Source of the DNA: Chitinophaga sp.
GTDB lineage: Bacteria; Bacteroidota; Bacteroidia; Chitinophagales; Chitinophagaceae
Direction of reading: 5' to 3'
DNA length: 64,000 nt
Assembly (NCBI RefSeq): GCF_017745275.1
Contig: NZ_JAGHZS010000006.1
Span: 434,001 to 498,000, forward strand
The position numbers and the translations under genes were made by a program. Position 1 is the stretch's first letter, and each line of letters starts with the position of its first letter. Positions 8,485-17,789 of this stretch are shown here, piece by piece. The notes beneath the pieces are model-generated. The model was given only the letters and a program-made list of their open reading frames with translations, did no database searches and had not been told where the DNA came from.

Positions 8485-9321
8485 ATGAAAACAAGAATTC
8501 ATACTTATACCTCGCAGGAACCTATGTTGAAGGTAAATGCTTTCATCGTGGAAGGCGCCAAGGAGTTGGTGGTAGTAGATACTACACTGACAAAGAGCGA
8601 CAGTATTGCATTGCGCCAACAGGCAGATGCCCTGGGTAAGCCGGTGGCAGGCATTATTCTTACACATGGCCATCCTGACCACGTAGCAGGTACCTGGCAT
8701 GTGAAACAACAGCAGGATATCCCGGTGTTTGCAGTGCCTGCGGTGAAACAACTTATGCAGGACACAGAACAGGCGAAACATGCACAATGGTCTGGTATGT
8801 TTGGCGATGAATGGATACCACAATGGTCCTATCCTACTGAATTAGTCGGTAATGGTGACCAGGTGCGTATTGGCGGGATGTCTTTCTCCGTGCTGGATAT
8901 TGGAGCCGGCGGCGATTGCGATGCCAACTCCATCTGGTTACTGGAAGATGAGAATAAAACTGCTTTCGTTGGTGACCTGTTATACAAAAACAACCATACT
9001 TATATGAATGATGGTGGTATCCTGCGCTGGCTGGGAAACCTGGAAACCCTGGCGCCGGCGTTGAAAGATTATACCAGTTTCCATGTAGGACACGGACCGG
9101 TATGTGATATCAAAGATTTCGACCAGCAACGTGCTTACTTTCTCCGGTATTGTTCAGAAGTATTAAAGGCCACTAATGGCACCGGCATTTTTAATGACAA
9201 CAGCCGGAAACAATTCGAACAGGTAATGTTAACTGCGTTTCCGGATTATGGTTGCCAGTTTATGGTAGGTCTTTCAGCAGATCGTGTAGGGAAAGAATTA
9301 GCAGGTATTCATCATCAGTAA
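8485..9321 (+). CDS. MBL-fold metallo-hydrolase
   Basis: This 278-residue metallo-beta-lactamase-fold hydrolase has the metal motif T-H61-x-H63-P-D65-H66, a later Asp in 'FVGDLLY' and a C-terminal His in 'HVGHGP', so both metal sites look complete. No signal peptide is seen, so it is probably cytoplasmic. It is the first gene of a two-gene operon under the promoter at 8424-8454 and opposite an HxlR regulator. That setting suggests detoxification of reactive small molecules such as thioesters, lactones or quinone adducts, but the substrate is unknown. It is not an antibiotic beta-lactamase on any evidence visible here. Confidence 0.93.
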   Translation: MKTRIHTYTSQEPMLKVNAFIVEGAKELVVVDTTLTKSDSIALRQQADALGKPVAGIILTHGHPDHVAGTWHVKQQQDIPVFAVPAVKQLMQDTEQAKHAQWSGMFGDEWIPQWSYPTELVGNGDQVRIGGMSFSVLDIGAGGDCDANSIWLLEDENKTAFVGDLLYKNNHTYMNDGGILRWLGNLETLAPALKDYTSFHVGHGPVCDIKDFDQQRAYFLRYCSEVLKATNGTGIFNDNSRKQFEQVMLTAFPDYGCQFMVGLSADRVGKELAGIHHQ

Positions 9322-9337
9322 AAAAATAAAAGGAAAC

Positions 9338-9991
9338 ATGAAAAAGGTAGGGGTATTGGGAACAGGGATGGTTGGTAACACTATAGCCACAAAACTAATC
9401 CAGTTGGGATACCATGTAATGATGGGGTCAAGAACGGCCGATAACGAAAAAGGACTGGCGTGGGCAAACGCTAATGGCGCAGATGCCAGCACAGGAACAT
9501 TTGCAACAGCTGCCGCCTTTGGAGAGATCCTGTTTAATTGCACCCAGGGAGAAATATCCCTGGAAGTGATGAAGCAGGCGGGAGTTGATCAGCTTCGGAA
9601 TAAGATATTAATAGACGTGAGCAATCCACTTCAGTTTATTCCCGGCAAAGCGCCGGTACTGATCCCGGAGTTATGCAATACGAATTCCCTGGGAGAGGCA
9701 TTGCAACAATTTTTGCCGGATACGCAGGTGGTGAAAACGCTTAATATCGTGAACTGCGAGGTAATGGTAGATGCCAGCAAATGCGGCGGTGAAGCCACCA
9801 TGCTGCTGGCTGGAAATAATGCAGCTGCCAAAGCCACTGTTACCGGCATTTTGCAGCAGTTTGGATGGAGCGATATTATTGATCTGGGGAATATTGAACA
9901 TGCCCGCTCCACAGAAATGATGCTGCCGGTTTGGTTAAGTATTTATATGGCTACTAAAAATGGACATATCGCTTTTAAAATAGTGAGATAG
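9338..9991 (+). CDS. NADP-binding oxidoreductase, F420-dependent NADP reductase-like
   Basis: This 217-residue single-domain Rossmann protein begins with the dinucleotide-binding loop 'GVLGTGMVGNTIATKL', followed by 'MMGSRTADN', where the Arg after the second strand suggests NADP. Central blocks 'ILIDVSNPL' and 'VVKTLNIVNCEVM' match the NADPH:F420 reductase-like family (PF03807). In Bacteroidota, which lack F420, these proteins usually act as NADPH-dependent reductases of unknown substrate. It lies 16 bases after the metallo-hydrolase gene and is followed by a strong terminator, so the two form one operon, possibly HxlR-controlled. Confidence 0.88.
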   Translation: MKKVGVLGTGMVGNTIATKLIQLGYHVMMGSRTADNEKGLAWANANGADASTGTFATAAAFGEILFNCTQGEISLEVMKQAGVDQLRNKILIDVSNPLQFIPGKAPVLIPELCNTNSLGEALQQFLPDTQVVKTLNIVNCEVMVDASKCGGEATMLLAGNNAAAKATVTGILQQFGWSDIIDLGNIEHARSTEMMLPVWLSIYMATKNGHIAFKIVR

Positions 9992-10009
9992 CCGCATTAT
10001 AAGATTAGA

Positions 10010-10046
10010 GGGATTGTCGCCGCACAACGGAGACAATCCCTTTTTT
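10010..10046 (+). terminator. Rho-independent terminator
   Basis: Perfect 9-bp stem GGGATTGTC / GACAATCCC (10010-10018 and 10032-10040) with TTTTTT directly after. It ends the metallo-hydrolase/oxidoreductase operon. Confidence 0.9.
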
Positions 10047-10090
10047 GTGCAGATAACTCTCATCTGTTCACAGGATAAAGCCGGGTGCCT

Positions 10091-11065
10091 TCATTGATTT
10101 AATACCGCTAGTTCCAGCTTATTTGGAATTCGTGTAAGCATCAACTTTATAGTGTTTTTAATGGTGTGCCAGATACCGGAGAAGTTCCGTTTATTGTTGG
10201 GCGAGTATTTTACGAATTGATGTGCAATTGTTTCAAAGTCTTCCGGCTCCCTTCCTGTCAGGCGTTTTACCACATCCGTTGGTCCTCCTTCCGCAAACCT
10301 GCCTTTCCGGAACTCTTCCATGTAAAAGGAGATCTGTACGGCGGTGAAAGGGTCGAATCCTGCAGAGATCAGCGCTTTCATAAACATCTTTTCTGTGATG
10401 GGCATTACCTTAACTTTTCTGCCGGTTATTTTTGAGTAGATGGCAGCCATCTCAGTGGCATCTATTGACCTGGGACCGGTAGGATGTATTTTCTGTCCAT
10501 AAAAGGGTACCGGATTTTTTAATAGTGCGGCAATCACCCTGCCCTGGTCGGCACCGGATATCCAGGGACATTTCCCCTCGCCAAACGGAGAAGGCATCAT
10601 GCCCAGTTGTACAATACTCTCCGTTAACGGGATCACATTTTCTGCAAAGAATCCGGGATTATAGTACACTACATTGAGGCCTGATTCACTGAACATCTGG
10701 CAGGCGATTTTCACATGATTGGTATGCAGGCTTTTTTGATCGTCAAACTCAGCCAGCCACTGCCCCATGAAAACCACTGATTCAACTCCGGAGGCTAAAG
10801 CCGCTTTGATAAACAGCGCAACGTTTTCAATCATGCCTGGTAAATAAGGAGAGTTGTAATAGACTTTTGTTACACCGGTCAACGCTTCCAGCAGCGCTTC
10901 ATAGTTGCCCAGCTCACCGAAGGCTATTTCGGCGCCGAGTTGTGCCAGCGCCCGGGCTTTCTGATTTGCTGACCGGACATAGATCCTGACAGGGTATCCT
11001 TCCTTTAGTAATTCGCAGGTGGTGGCGTACCCGGTTGTGCCGGTTGCCGTAGTAATGAGTATCAT
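10091..11065 (-). CDS. NmrA-like NAD(P)-binding protein (atypical SDR)
   Basis: This 324-residue protein has an N-terminal Rossmann glycine motif 'TTATGTTGYATTCELL' in the place of GxxGxxG. It continues with 'VRIYVRSANQKARALAQLGAEI', the typical NmrA/HSCARG/NAD(P)H-quinone-reductase-like pattern. 'VVYYNPGFFAENV' and a substrate lobe similar to the QorB/NmrA group follow. It is probably an NAD(P)H-binding oxidoreductase or redox sensor. It is the last gene of a probable minus-strand group with the membrane protein (31-base gap) and, further up, the Crp/Fnr regulator. Confidence 0.88.
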   Translation of the reverse strand: MILITTATGTTGYATTCELLKEGYPVRIYVRSANQKARALAQLGAEIAFGELGNYEALLEALTGVTKVYYNSPYLPGMIENVALFIKAALASGVESVVFMGQWLAEFDDQKSLHTNHVKIACQMFSESGLNVVYYNPGFFAENVIPLTESIVQLGMMPSPFGEGKCPWISGADQGRVIAALLKNPVPFYGQKIHPTGPRSIDATEMAAIYSKITGRKVKVMPITEKMFMKALISAGFDPFTAVQISFYMEEFRKGRFAEGGPTDVVKRLTGREPEDFETIAHQFVKYSPNNKRNFSGIWHTIKNTIKLMLTRIPNKLELAVLNQ

Positions 11066-11096
11066 CGCTTTTATTTTTAGATAATAATGATGTAGA

Positions 11097-11744
11097 TCAT
11101 TTTATTAACAATTGCCTGATGGCCGCTACATGAGAATACAGCACCAAAGGCACCAGGCAGCCGGGAAGCAACATAAAAGGGAAATAGCCAATGGCAAATG
11201 GTGTGAATGTGCTTGCGGCGGCATGTATTGAAATAGCGACTATATTTAGTAACAGGGCAAGACAAGCCAGGTTCCATACCAGGAGAAACGTCTTATTCAG
11301 TCGGCCTTTCACTATTCCCCAATACCAGATAAACGGAGCAGACAACCCGGAAAGGATATCGAAATTCCTGCCCTCAAAAGTCATTACTGCCGGAATAGTT
11401 TTGTGAATAAATAACCAGTACAAAACAATTTCAACTGGTATTCTGACCGTGTGTAATAACGTTAGCGTACCTACGTGCAGGTTGTCAATAAAACGCCGGC
11501 CGGCGGGAATTGCCAGGAGCATCATCAGCAACAGCAAGGGTGGTACGGCGAGTAATAAAAACCTGGGAGGTACTGTATTAATGATATAAAAATTATTCCT
11601 ACCCAAAATGGATTGAAGTATCATCCAAACAGCAATGATAAGCAGCAACGGTTTTGAATAATGGGCCGCTCTGAAAAATAAGCCAATCGCTGTAATAACA
11701 GTTAAAATAAAAACAGCATACACGTAAAACGGTAAGGCTTGCAT
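11097..11744 (-). CDS. Integral membrane protein of unknown function
   Basis: This 215-residue protein has about six hydrophobic segments ('FYVYAVFILTVITAIGLFF', 'PLLLIIAVWMILQSIL', 'LLAVPPLLLLMMLLAIP', 'IVLYWLFIH', 'LLVWNLACLALLLNIVAI', 'FPFMLLPGCLVPLVLY'). Motifs such as 'FEGRNFDILSGLSAP' and the lack of charged membrane residues resemble uncharacterised Bacteroidota membrane proteins that travel with Crp/Fnr regulators. I do not recognise a transport or enzyme signature. It lies between the Crp/Fnr gene (68-base gap) and the NmrA-like gene. Confidence 0.8.
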   Translation of the reverse strand: MQALPFYVYAVFILTVITAIGLFFRAAHYSKPLLLIIAVWMILQSILGRNNFYIINTVPPRFLLLAVPPLLLLMMLLAIPAGRRFIDNLHVGTLTLLHTVRIPVEIVLYWLFIHKTIPAVMTFEGRNFDILSGLSAPFIWYWGIVKGRLNKTFLLVWNLACLALLLNIVAISIHAAASTFTPFAIGYFPFMLLPGCLVPLVLYSHVAAIRQLLIK

Positions 11745-11812
11745 CGGTCTGAGGTTTTATCGTTTATACAAAGAACGACTATCGATGCAACAATCCACTT
11801 GTCAAATGACAA

Positions 11813-12424
11813 CTAATGACTACCTGTTTGTTTTTTTGAGAACTCTCTGCGGATGCGGCTCAGGGAGGAGTCGGTAATGCCTAAATAAGATGCGATGTAC
11901 TTGAGCGGCACATGCTGAAATATTTCTTTACTGGTATTTATCAGGTCACGATATCTTTCTTCTGCAGTTTGGTTAATAAGAGACAGGGTTCTCTTTTTAT
12001 AGGCTGTAAATTCTCTGACAAGCATGGCACGTCCAAACTCACGAAACTCCGGTACCGAATGAAATAATGTATTGAGCTTTTCAATGGAAAGGAAAAAACC
12101 GTGGCAGGCAGTAATCGACTGTATATTTTCCATTGAACGGGTTCTGCTGAAAAGCGAGGTAATCTCAGAAACATGACCGTTTTTAGTGAAAAAATAAGTG
12201 GTGACTTCTTCTCCTTCCGTGTTATTTATAAAGGTGCGCATAAAGCCATCTGTCATGAAAAAACTGCCTGTACTTACCTGGCCTTCTTTTACAAACAACT
12301 CATTTTTATCAAAACTTTTAGGCTCAAAATGGCTGGCTATCTCTTCCAGTACCTGACTGGAAGGAGAAAGAGGGGAAGACGAAAGCGTGTTCCGGATAGA
12401 TATGATGAGTGGTTCTTTATCCAT
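11813..12424 (-). CDS. Crp/Fnr-family transcriptional regulator
   Basis: This 203-residue protein has an N-terminal cyclic-nucleotide-binding-like domain (residues about 20-130, 'KSFDKNELFVKEGQVSTGSFFMTDGFMRTF'). The C-terminal recognition region is 'PLKYIASYLGITDSSLSRIRREF'. No cysteine cluster for an iron-sulfur centre is seen, so it is not an oxygen-sensing Fnr. Short members of this type are abundant in Bacteroidota, and their ligand is mostly unknown. It faces the same way as the membrane protein and NmrA-like genes just downstream, which are its likely targets. Confidence 0.9.
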   Translation of the reverse strand: MDKEPLIISIRNTLSSSPLSPSSQVLEEIASHFEPKSFDKNELFVKEGQVSTGSFFMTDGFMRTFINNTEGEEVTTYFFTKNGHVSEITSLFSRTRSMENIQSITACHGFFLSIEKLNTLFHSVPEFREFGRAMLVREFTAYKKRTLSLINQTAEERYRDLINTSKEIFQHVPLKYIASYLGITDSSLSRIRREFSKKQTGSH

Positions 12425-12610
12425 TTGACACTAAATATAACCAGATTCGTAGTCACAACCTGTTATTGCCCGGGTAATAGGAGTAGATAATTTCAATTTT
12501 AACCGGATACTCCCGGCAGACCATTTCCTGTCCTCATCTTTTATCATCTTTTCTATATCCTTAACTATTTACTAACATTAGTTTCTTTCTTTTGCGGCGG
12601 ATTTGTAAAC

Positions 12611-13189
12611 ATGCATCCTCATCAGCCGCACGATAATAGCTATTCCAACCCAGCTACCGGAGATACCGGGAGATTACCCGCATATCTGTCGTCCGATCCG
12701 GTTGCAGCAACATTTAACCAGATTTTCCTGGATACTAAAGACCGGATGTACCAGTTTGTAAGAAAGCTCACCCACGATGAGTCCGAAATAAAAGATATTG
12801 TACAGGATTGTTATGTTAGTCTTTGGCAGCATATACACGAAATAGATCTGGAACAGGAAGTATTGCCACTATTGTTTACCTATGCCCGTAACCGCGTAAT
12901 TGATTATCTCCGTAAAAGAACGACCCGCCAACAGCTCCTGCAGGAATGGCAACCAGCCGATGGTGATGAAAGTCCCGCAGAGCAACTACTCGATTATAAA
13001 GAACGGCTGCAGCAATTGCAGGTGTCTATTAACCGGCTGCCATCGCACCGGAAAAAGATTTTCACGATGGTGAAGCAGGATGGATTCTCGCATAAAGAAG
13101 TTGCCGAGCACCTGGGCATTTCTACAGCTACCGTTAAAAAGCAAATTGGTCTTTCGCTCCGTTTTTTGAAAGAACAATTACCCCGTTAA
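12611..13189 (+). CDS. FecI-like ECF sigma factor (locus A)
   Basis: This 192-residue extracytoplasmic-function sigma factor has region 2 at about residues 40-105 ('DESEIKDIVQDCYVSLWQHI', 'ARNRVIDYLRKR'). Region 4 lies at about 130-185 ('LPSHRKKIFTMVKQDGFSHKEVAEHLGISTATVKKQI'). The first 38 residues are a polar extension not found in shorter members. It is followed by a FecR gene and a TonB receptor with an STN domain, the standard transmembrane signalling set. It should therefore direct transcription of the receptor operon when the receptor meets its ligand. Confidence 0.93.
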   Translation: MHPHQPHDNSYSNPATGDTGRLPAYLSSDPVAATFNQIFLDTKDRMYQFVRKLTHDESEIKDIVQDCYVSLWQHIHEIDLEQEVLPLLFTYARNRVIDYLRKRTTRQQLLQEWQPADGDESPAEQLLDYKERLQQLQVSINRLPSHRKKIFTMVKQDGFSHKEVAEHLGISTATVKKQIGLSLRFLKEQLPR

Positions 13190-13291
13190 TTTTTACAATG
13201 TTACCAAAAGGTTAACTCCGCTTTTCCGCTTACTCCTTTCTTATTGCACATACGTGATATAGACAATCATCAAAATAAAAAGGTTGTCGCA

Positions 13292-14260
13292 ATGGCCATA
13301 GACCGATCACTACTGGACCGTTTTATTCATCATCAATGTACGCCGGAGGAAATGGCCGAAGTATCCCGTTTGCTGGAGGAGTCACCGCAGTTGCTGGATG
13401 ATTACCTGCAGGAAATGTGGAATGAAGAAGTGACAGCACACATGCCGGAGGATATGATGCAGGCCATTGCTGCACACCTGCAAATAAACGGGGCTGACGC
13501 TGCGGTGCCGGCTCTACATAAGCGGAGATCCTGGATAGGATGGGCAGCAGCAGCTGTACTGTTGTTATTAGGCTTGGGAGGATGGCTATGGCAACAACGT
13601 AATACTACCACACCTAATCACCTGCTGGTAGTGACAACGGCAGCAAAAAATTACCAACTGGTATTACCCGATAAAAGTACTGTATGGATGAAGGCCAATA
13701 GCCAACTGGCTTTTGATACGATTGATTTTGGTAGGTCAAACCGTACCATCACGTTATTGAATGGAGAAGCTTTTTTTGATATTGAACAGGACGCCGCTCA
13801 TCCCTTTGTAGTAGTAAGTGGTAAAGTACAAACCCGCGTATTGGGTACTGCTTTCAGTGTGCGTCATGCATCGCCGGAGGAAGTGCTGGTGACCGTGTCT
13901 GCCGGAAAGGTAGCGGTAGACCATCTTCAGCAACAGTTGGATATACTCTTGCCGGGTAAACAAATAACAGTGAACCAGCAAACAGGTCGGTTCTCAGAGC
14001 AGCAGGTACCGGTATGGCTCGCCGCTGCGTGGAAAGAATCCCGCCTGCAGTTGGACAATGCCAGTTTTGCGGAGCTGAAAATGGCCATGGAAATAATGTA
14101 TGGCATACGCCTGGAATCCAGTAACGACAAAGTGCGCCGGCAAACCTATAATATCCTGTTGAATAAATATATGCCTGCACAGGAGGTAGTGCGGGTATTG
14201 GGACAGTTAAACCGGCTGGCTTATAAACAGTTGACTGATACTACATTCTTAATCTATTAA
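13292..14260 (+). CDS. FecR-family anti-sigma factor (locus A)
   Basis: This single-pass inner-membrane anti-sigma factor has about 322 residues. I use ATG 13292 (MAIDRSLLDRF) rather than the upstream TTG 13244, because it begins exactly at the conserved anti-sigma domain. The cytoplasmic part is residues 1-85, the membrane segment 'WAAAAVLLLLGLGGWLW', then the periplasmic FecR domain ('VWMKANSQLAF', 'GEAFFDIEQDAAHPFVV', 'VLGTAFSV') and a C-terminal secretin-like DUF4974 domain. It holds the sigma factor until the STN domain of the receptor signals. Confidence 0.93.
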   Translation: MAIDRSLLDRFIHHQCTPEEMAEVSRLLEESPQLLDDYLQEMWNEEVTAHMPEDMMQAIAAHLQINGADAAVPALHKRRSWIGWAAAAVLLLLGLGGWLWQQRNTTTPNHLLVVTTAAKNYQLVLPDKSTVWMKANSQLAFDTIDFGRSNRTITLLNGEAFFDIEQDAAHPFVVVSGKVQTRVLGTAFSVRHASPEEVLVTVSAGKVAVDHLQQQLDILLPGKQITVNQQTGRFSEQQVPVWLAAAWKESRLQLDNASFAELKMAMEIMYGIRLESSNDKVRRQTYNILLNKYMPAQEVVRVLGQLNRLAYKQLTDTTFLIY

Positions 14261-14304
14261 ACAAAACGCGTAGAAAAATTTTTACCACCAGTAAAAAATA
14301 AAAA

Positions 14305-14328
14305 GGACGCCTGTTGAAGCAGACGTCC
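14305..14328 (+). promoter_or_regulatory. FecR-receptor junction hairpin (locus A)
   Basis: GGACG-c-CTG-ttgaag-CAG-a-CGTCC: 5-bp outer stem, one mismatch, 3-bp inner stem, 6-base loop, followed at once by AGGAA. It lies 75 bases upstream of the receptor start and has no T-run, so it is a leader structure rather than a terminator. Matching structures occur at 36204-36229 and 54166-54192. Confidence 0.55.
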
Positions 14329-14402
14329 AGGAACAAGGCATGAAACAGGATTGCTGCCTGTTGCATTGTTGCTCTCTTTACTTTAAAACAAAGATCAAAA
14401 TT

Positions 14403-17400
14403 ATGGAAAAAAATGTTCTTAAACGCCTGCGTTTAAGTGGCACTGTATTGTCATGGATAGTGCTGCTACTGGTAGCGCCGGTGACGAACACACAAGCACA
14501 AAACCGGTTACTTAACAAGGTAACCATTAGCTTTAATAAGCAGACGTTGGGCAAGGCTTTACAGCAATTGCAGGAGCAGTCTAAAAGTTATTTTGCATTT
14601 ATTCCTGCAGATGTACAGCGCTATTCTGTACCTGCTGCTACTTTCACCCAGGCGCCACTTTCAGACATATTAAAGGCACTGTTAAAAAATACGGCCCTTA
14701 CATTTAAAGAAGAAGGAAACTATATTATCATCGCACCGGCAAAACCTGTAGCTGATATTGAAGCAGGAAAAGGGGAAGGCCAGATACGTGGCCGTGTGGT
14801 GGACTTTGAAACCTCGCAGCCGCTACCTGGTGCAACGGTGTTAATCAGTGGCAGTAAGATGGGAACGCAAAGTAATGAGAAAGGTTTTTATGAATTAAAA
14901 AATCTTCCCGCTGGTAAATATACCTTAGAGGTTCGCTATATCGGCTATTCTCCATCCATTTTAAGTAACGTAAGTATCCAAACCGGCAAAGAGGTGGTGA
15001 TGGATGTGAAAATGGAAATTTCCAATAAATTGAATGAGGTGGTGATAGGCGCCGGTCCCCGTAAAGTAAAATCAGTTACGCATAGTACGGAAGCTCAGTT
15101 AATCGATGAAATACGTCGTGCTACCGGCGTGGTATCTGGTATCTCCAGTGAGTTGATTACCAAAACGGCCGACCGGAACGCTGCTGAAATCGTAAAAAGA
15201 ATATCCGGGGTAACGGTAGTGGACGACCGCTTTATTGTGGTGCGTGGTATGAACGAACGTTACAACCTTACTTTTCTGAATAGTAGTCTCGCACCTTCTA
15301 CAGAACTGTATAGTAAAGCATTTGCCTATGACCTGCTGCCCAGTAGTGTGATAGATAAGATCCTGGTGTATAAATCGCCCGTAGCAGACCTGGTGGCAGA
15401 TTATGCCGGCGCCGCTGTAAAAATCAGCACAAAAAATGCCATGCCAGTGAAACATTTTGATATGGGACTGCAATTTGCACATCGTGAAGGCTCCACCTTC
15501 AAAAATAGCATTAGCTACAACGGTGGAAAATATGATGTGCTGGGATTTGATGATGGAGGGCGGAAGTTGCCTTCTTTTTCTCCCGGAATATTTGAAAGTA
15601 ACCGGCAGGTAACAAATGTAAAGCAGTCTGAATGGTTATCCGCTATGTCTCCTGTGCTGGATTATGGCTCCAGGTATAGCTTACCGGATATGCAGGTGTT
15701 TGCCAACTATTACAATACCTGGAAAGTAGGCAGCGCCAAATTATATGATCTCACGGCCATTACCTACACCAAAGAAACCGTAGGGTATGATGTATATCTT
15801 CAGAAAGGAAATACAGACCAGCCTTATATCGGCAGGGGAAACGGCAATGCAGGAGGAAGTTTACTGGATAATAACAAAATCAGCAATGGTCAGCAATCTT
15901 CTGAAAATGCCAAAATCAATATCCTTGAAAATCTGACATTGAAATTAAACGACCGGCATCAGTTATTTCTACGGAACTTTCTGGTGAATGATGGCCGCCG
16001 CTTCTCCAGTGTCAACACTACGCATCCGAATGAGCCTAAAGGAATAGGGTTGAATATAAATCAATACCGCACAAGAGATATTGTGTTGTCATTTCAGCAA
16101 AGAGCCTTATATGCCGGCCATTTAGGCGGATCGCATCAACTGGGTACAAAAAAGCAACATCAGTTGGAGTGGAATGCCGGTTATACTTATGATCTGCAGA
16201 ATTTGCCGGATCAGCGTATTATTCACCTGTATGATTTCTCCCTGGATAGCGATACCAGCTGGAGAACAGTTAGAACCAACTACCTGGGGATGATCAGCCG
16301 TTTGTATATCAGGAACAAAGAACAGATTTATAGTGGCGCCATTGATTATACTTTCCAGGCCCGGCCTGATTTTTCACTGAAGGCAGGTACCTACAATTCA
16401 TTTAAAATAAGAGAGGTAGGACGGCGATTCTTCCGCGTAAACAGGGCGGGGCTCACGAATGATCAATTCGTATCTCCTAACCAGGATGATTTGGGCTGGT
16501 ACAACGATCATGGTAATATTAACCCGGAGTTACTTCGCTACAGTCAGCAGGATTTACCGAACGTGTGGAGTAGTACTTATTTTAAAAACGACAATACCGG
16601 CCTCGGTATTTATGATGCTACAACGCCGGTAGACGCCTATGTGGGCAGCGAGCAATACCATGCCGGTTACGTGATGGCGGATTGGAAGCCTGCAGCAGAA
16701 AAGTTAGTGCTGAATGGTGGGTTGCGCCTGGAATATGATTATCAACGGTTGTCTGGCGCCAAAGTAGGGTTTAATGGCAATCACAGTTTACAGCCTATTT
16801 ATGTGAGTCGTCCTAAAACAGTATTGTTGCCGTCTGTGAATATCAGCTACGTTCCCGTGTCCTCGCTGGTATTCCGTGGTAGCTATGGCCGTACGGTGAA
16901 CAGGCCGGATTTCCGTGAGCTGACACCCTACAGCGATTTTGATTTCCAGAATAATGAAGACATTGTAGGTAACCCGAATATTGTAACAGCAGTTATAGAT
17001 AACTATGATGTGCGGGCAGAACTATATCCTAAGAAGCATAAGAACGAAATGTTGAATATCGGCTTCTTTTATAAACGCCTGCAGCATCCTATTGAACGTT
17101 TGCGCAGGGAAACTGCTGCTTCCGACTATAGTACTGCTTTAAATTTTACCAATATCACCTATATCAATTCTGTGAGTGCAGAGATATATGGAATAGAAGC
17201 AGAGATAAAAAAGAGTTTGTCTTTTATCAGGGGAAACCTTTTCCGTCATTTATCGGTGGTGCTCAATGGTTCCATGATAAAGAGCAGCACGGTTACCCAT
17301 GGCTTTAATATGATTTATGTCTTGGATAGTATTCATAAGAAGGGAGAGCCATTACAGGGGCAGTCCCCTTATGTAGTCAATGCAGGGCTGTTCTATGAAA

Positions 17401-17777
17401 ACCCTTCCCTGGGTACCAAAGCAACGTTGGTATATAACGTTAGTGGTCCCCGTATCTATGCAAAGAGTCAGCGTACTAAAGAAGATACGCTCTGGCAGGA
17501 TAGTTATATCCGTCCTGATCTGTTACAACTCCCCATGCACCTGTTGGATTTTTCTATTACCCAGCGTATCGTGAAATCGCTGCAGGTAAAGTTTAGTGTA
17601 CAAAACCTGCTGGATCAAAGTTATCGTATTGTGGAAGATGATAACTACAACCAGCGGTATGATGCTGAAAAGCTGAAGAAGCAACCGGATGGCACCATGC
17701 TTTGGAAGGGCGATAATATCTACAAAAAATATAAACCCGGCCGGTACTGGTTGTTGCAGTTTACTTATTCATTTTAA
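14403..17777 (+). CDS. TonB-dependent outer-membrane receptor with STN signalling domain (locus A)
   Basis: This receptor has about 1124 residues. I prefer ATG 14403 because it starts a proper signal peptide (MEKNVLKRLRL...VAPVTNTQAQ); the upstream ATG 14340 adds a cysteine-rich stretch. Order: signal; STN domain (residues about 35-105, 'KVTISFNKQTLGKALQQL'); carboxypeptidase-regulatory-like domain ('IRGRVVDFETSQPLPGATV'); plug; barrel ending 'WLLQFTYSF'. The plug ('NAAEIVKRISGVTVVDDRFIVVRGMNERYN') is of the classical TonB-receptor type rather than SusC type. No SusD follows; two lipoproteins do. It is likely both importer and sensor for FecR. The ligand is unknown. Confidence 0.94.
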   Translation: MEKNVLKRLRLSGTVLSWIVLLLVAPVTNTQAQNRLLNKVTISFNKQTLGKALQQLQEQSKSYFAFIPADVQRYSVPAATFTQAPLSDILKALLKNTALTFKEEGNYIIIAPAKPVADIEAGKGEGQIRGRVVDFETSQPLPGATVLISGSKMGTQSNEKGFYELKNLPAGKYTLEVRYIGYSPSILSNVSIQTGKEVVMDVKMEISNKLNEVVIGAGPRKVKSVTHSTEAQLIDEIRRATGVVSGISSELITKTADRNAAEIVKRISGVTVVDDRFIVVRGMNERYNLTFLNSSLAPSTELYSKAFAYDLLPSSVIDKILVYKSPVADLVADYAGAAVKISTKNAMPVKHFDMGLQFAHREGSTFKNSISYNGGKYDVLGFDDGGRKLPSFSPGIFESNRQVTNVKQSEWLSAMSPVLDYGSRYSLPDMQVFANYYNTWKVGSAKLYDLTAITYTKETVGYDVYLQKGNTDQPYIGRGNGNAGGSLLDNNKISNGQQSSENAKINILENLTLKLNDRHQLFLRNFLVNDGRRFSSVNTTHPNEPKGIGLNINQYRTRDIVLSFQQRALYAGHLGGSHQLGTKKQHQLEWNAGYTYDLQNLPDQRIIHLYDFSLDSDTSWRTVRTNYLGMISRLYIRNKEQIYSGAIDYTFQARPDFSLKAGTYNSFKIREVGRRFFRVNRAGLTNDQFVSPNQDDLGWYNDHGNINPELLRYSQQDLPNVWSSTYFKNDNTGLGIYDATTPVDAYVGSEQYHAGYVMADWKPAAEKLVLNGGLRLEYDYQRLSGAKVGFNGNHSLQPIYVSRPKTVLLPSVNISYVPVSSLVFRGSYGRTVNRPDFRELTPYSDFDFQNNEDIVGNPNIVTAVIDNYDVRAELYPKKHKNEMLNIGFFYKRLQHPIERLRRETAASDYSTALNFTNITYINSVSAEIYGIEAEIKKSLSFIRGNLFRHLSVVLNGSMIKSSTVTHGFNMIYVLDSIHKKGEPLQGQSPYVVNAGLFYENPSLGTKATLVYNVSGPRIYAKSQRTKEDTLWQDSYIRPDLLQLPMHLLDFSITQRIVKSLQVKFSVQNLLDQSYRIVEDDNYNQRYDAEKLKKQPDGTMLWKGDNIYKKYKPGRYWLLQFTYSF

Positions 17778-17789
17778 AAAAGAAATCTC

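Noticed and set aside
13244..13291. TTG-initiated extension of the locus A FecR
   Set aside because: The added residues are not part of the anti-sigma domain, which begins right after ATG 13292.
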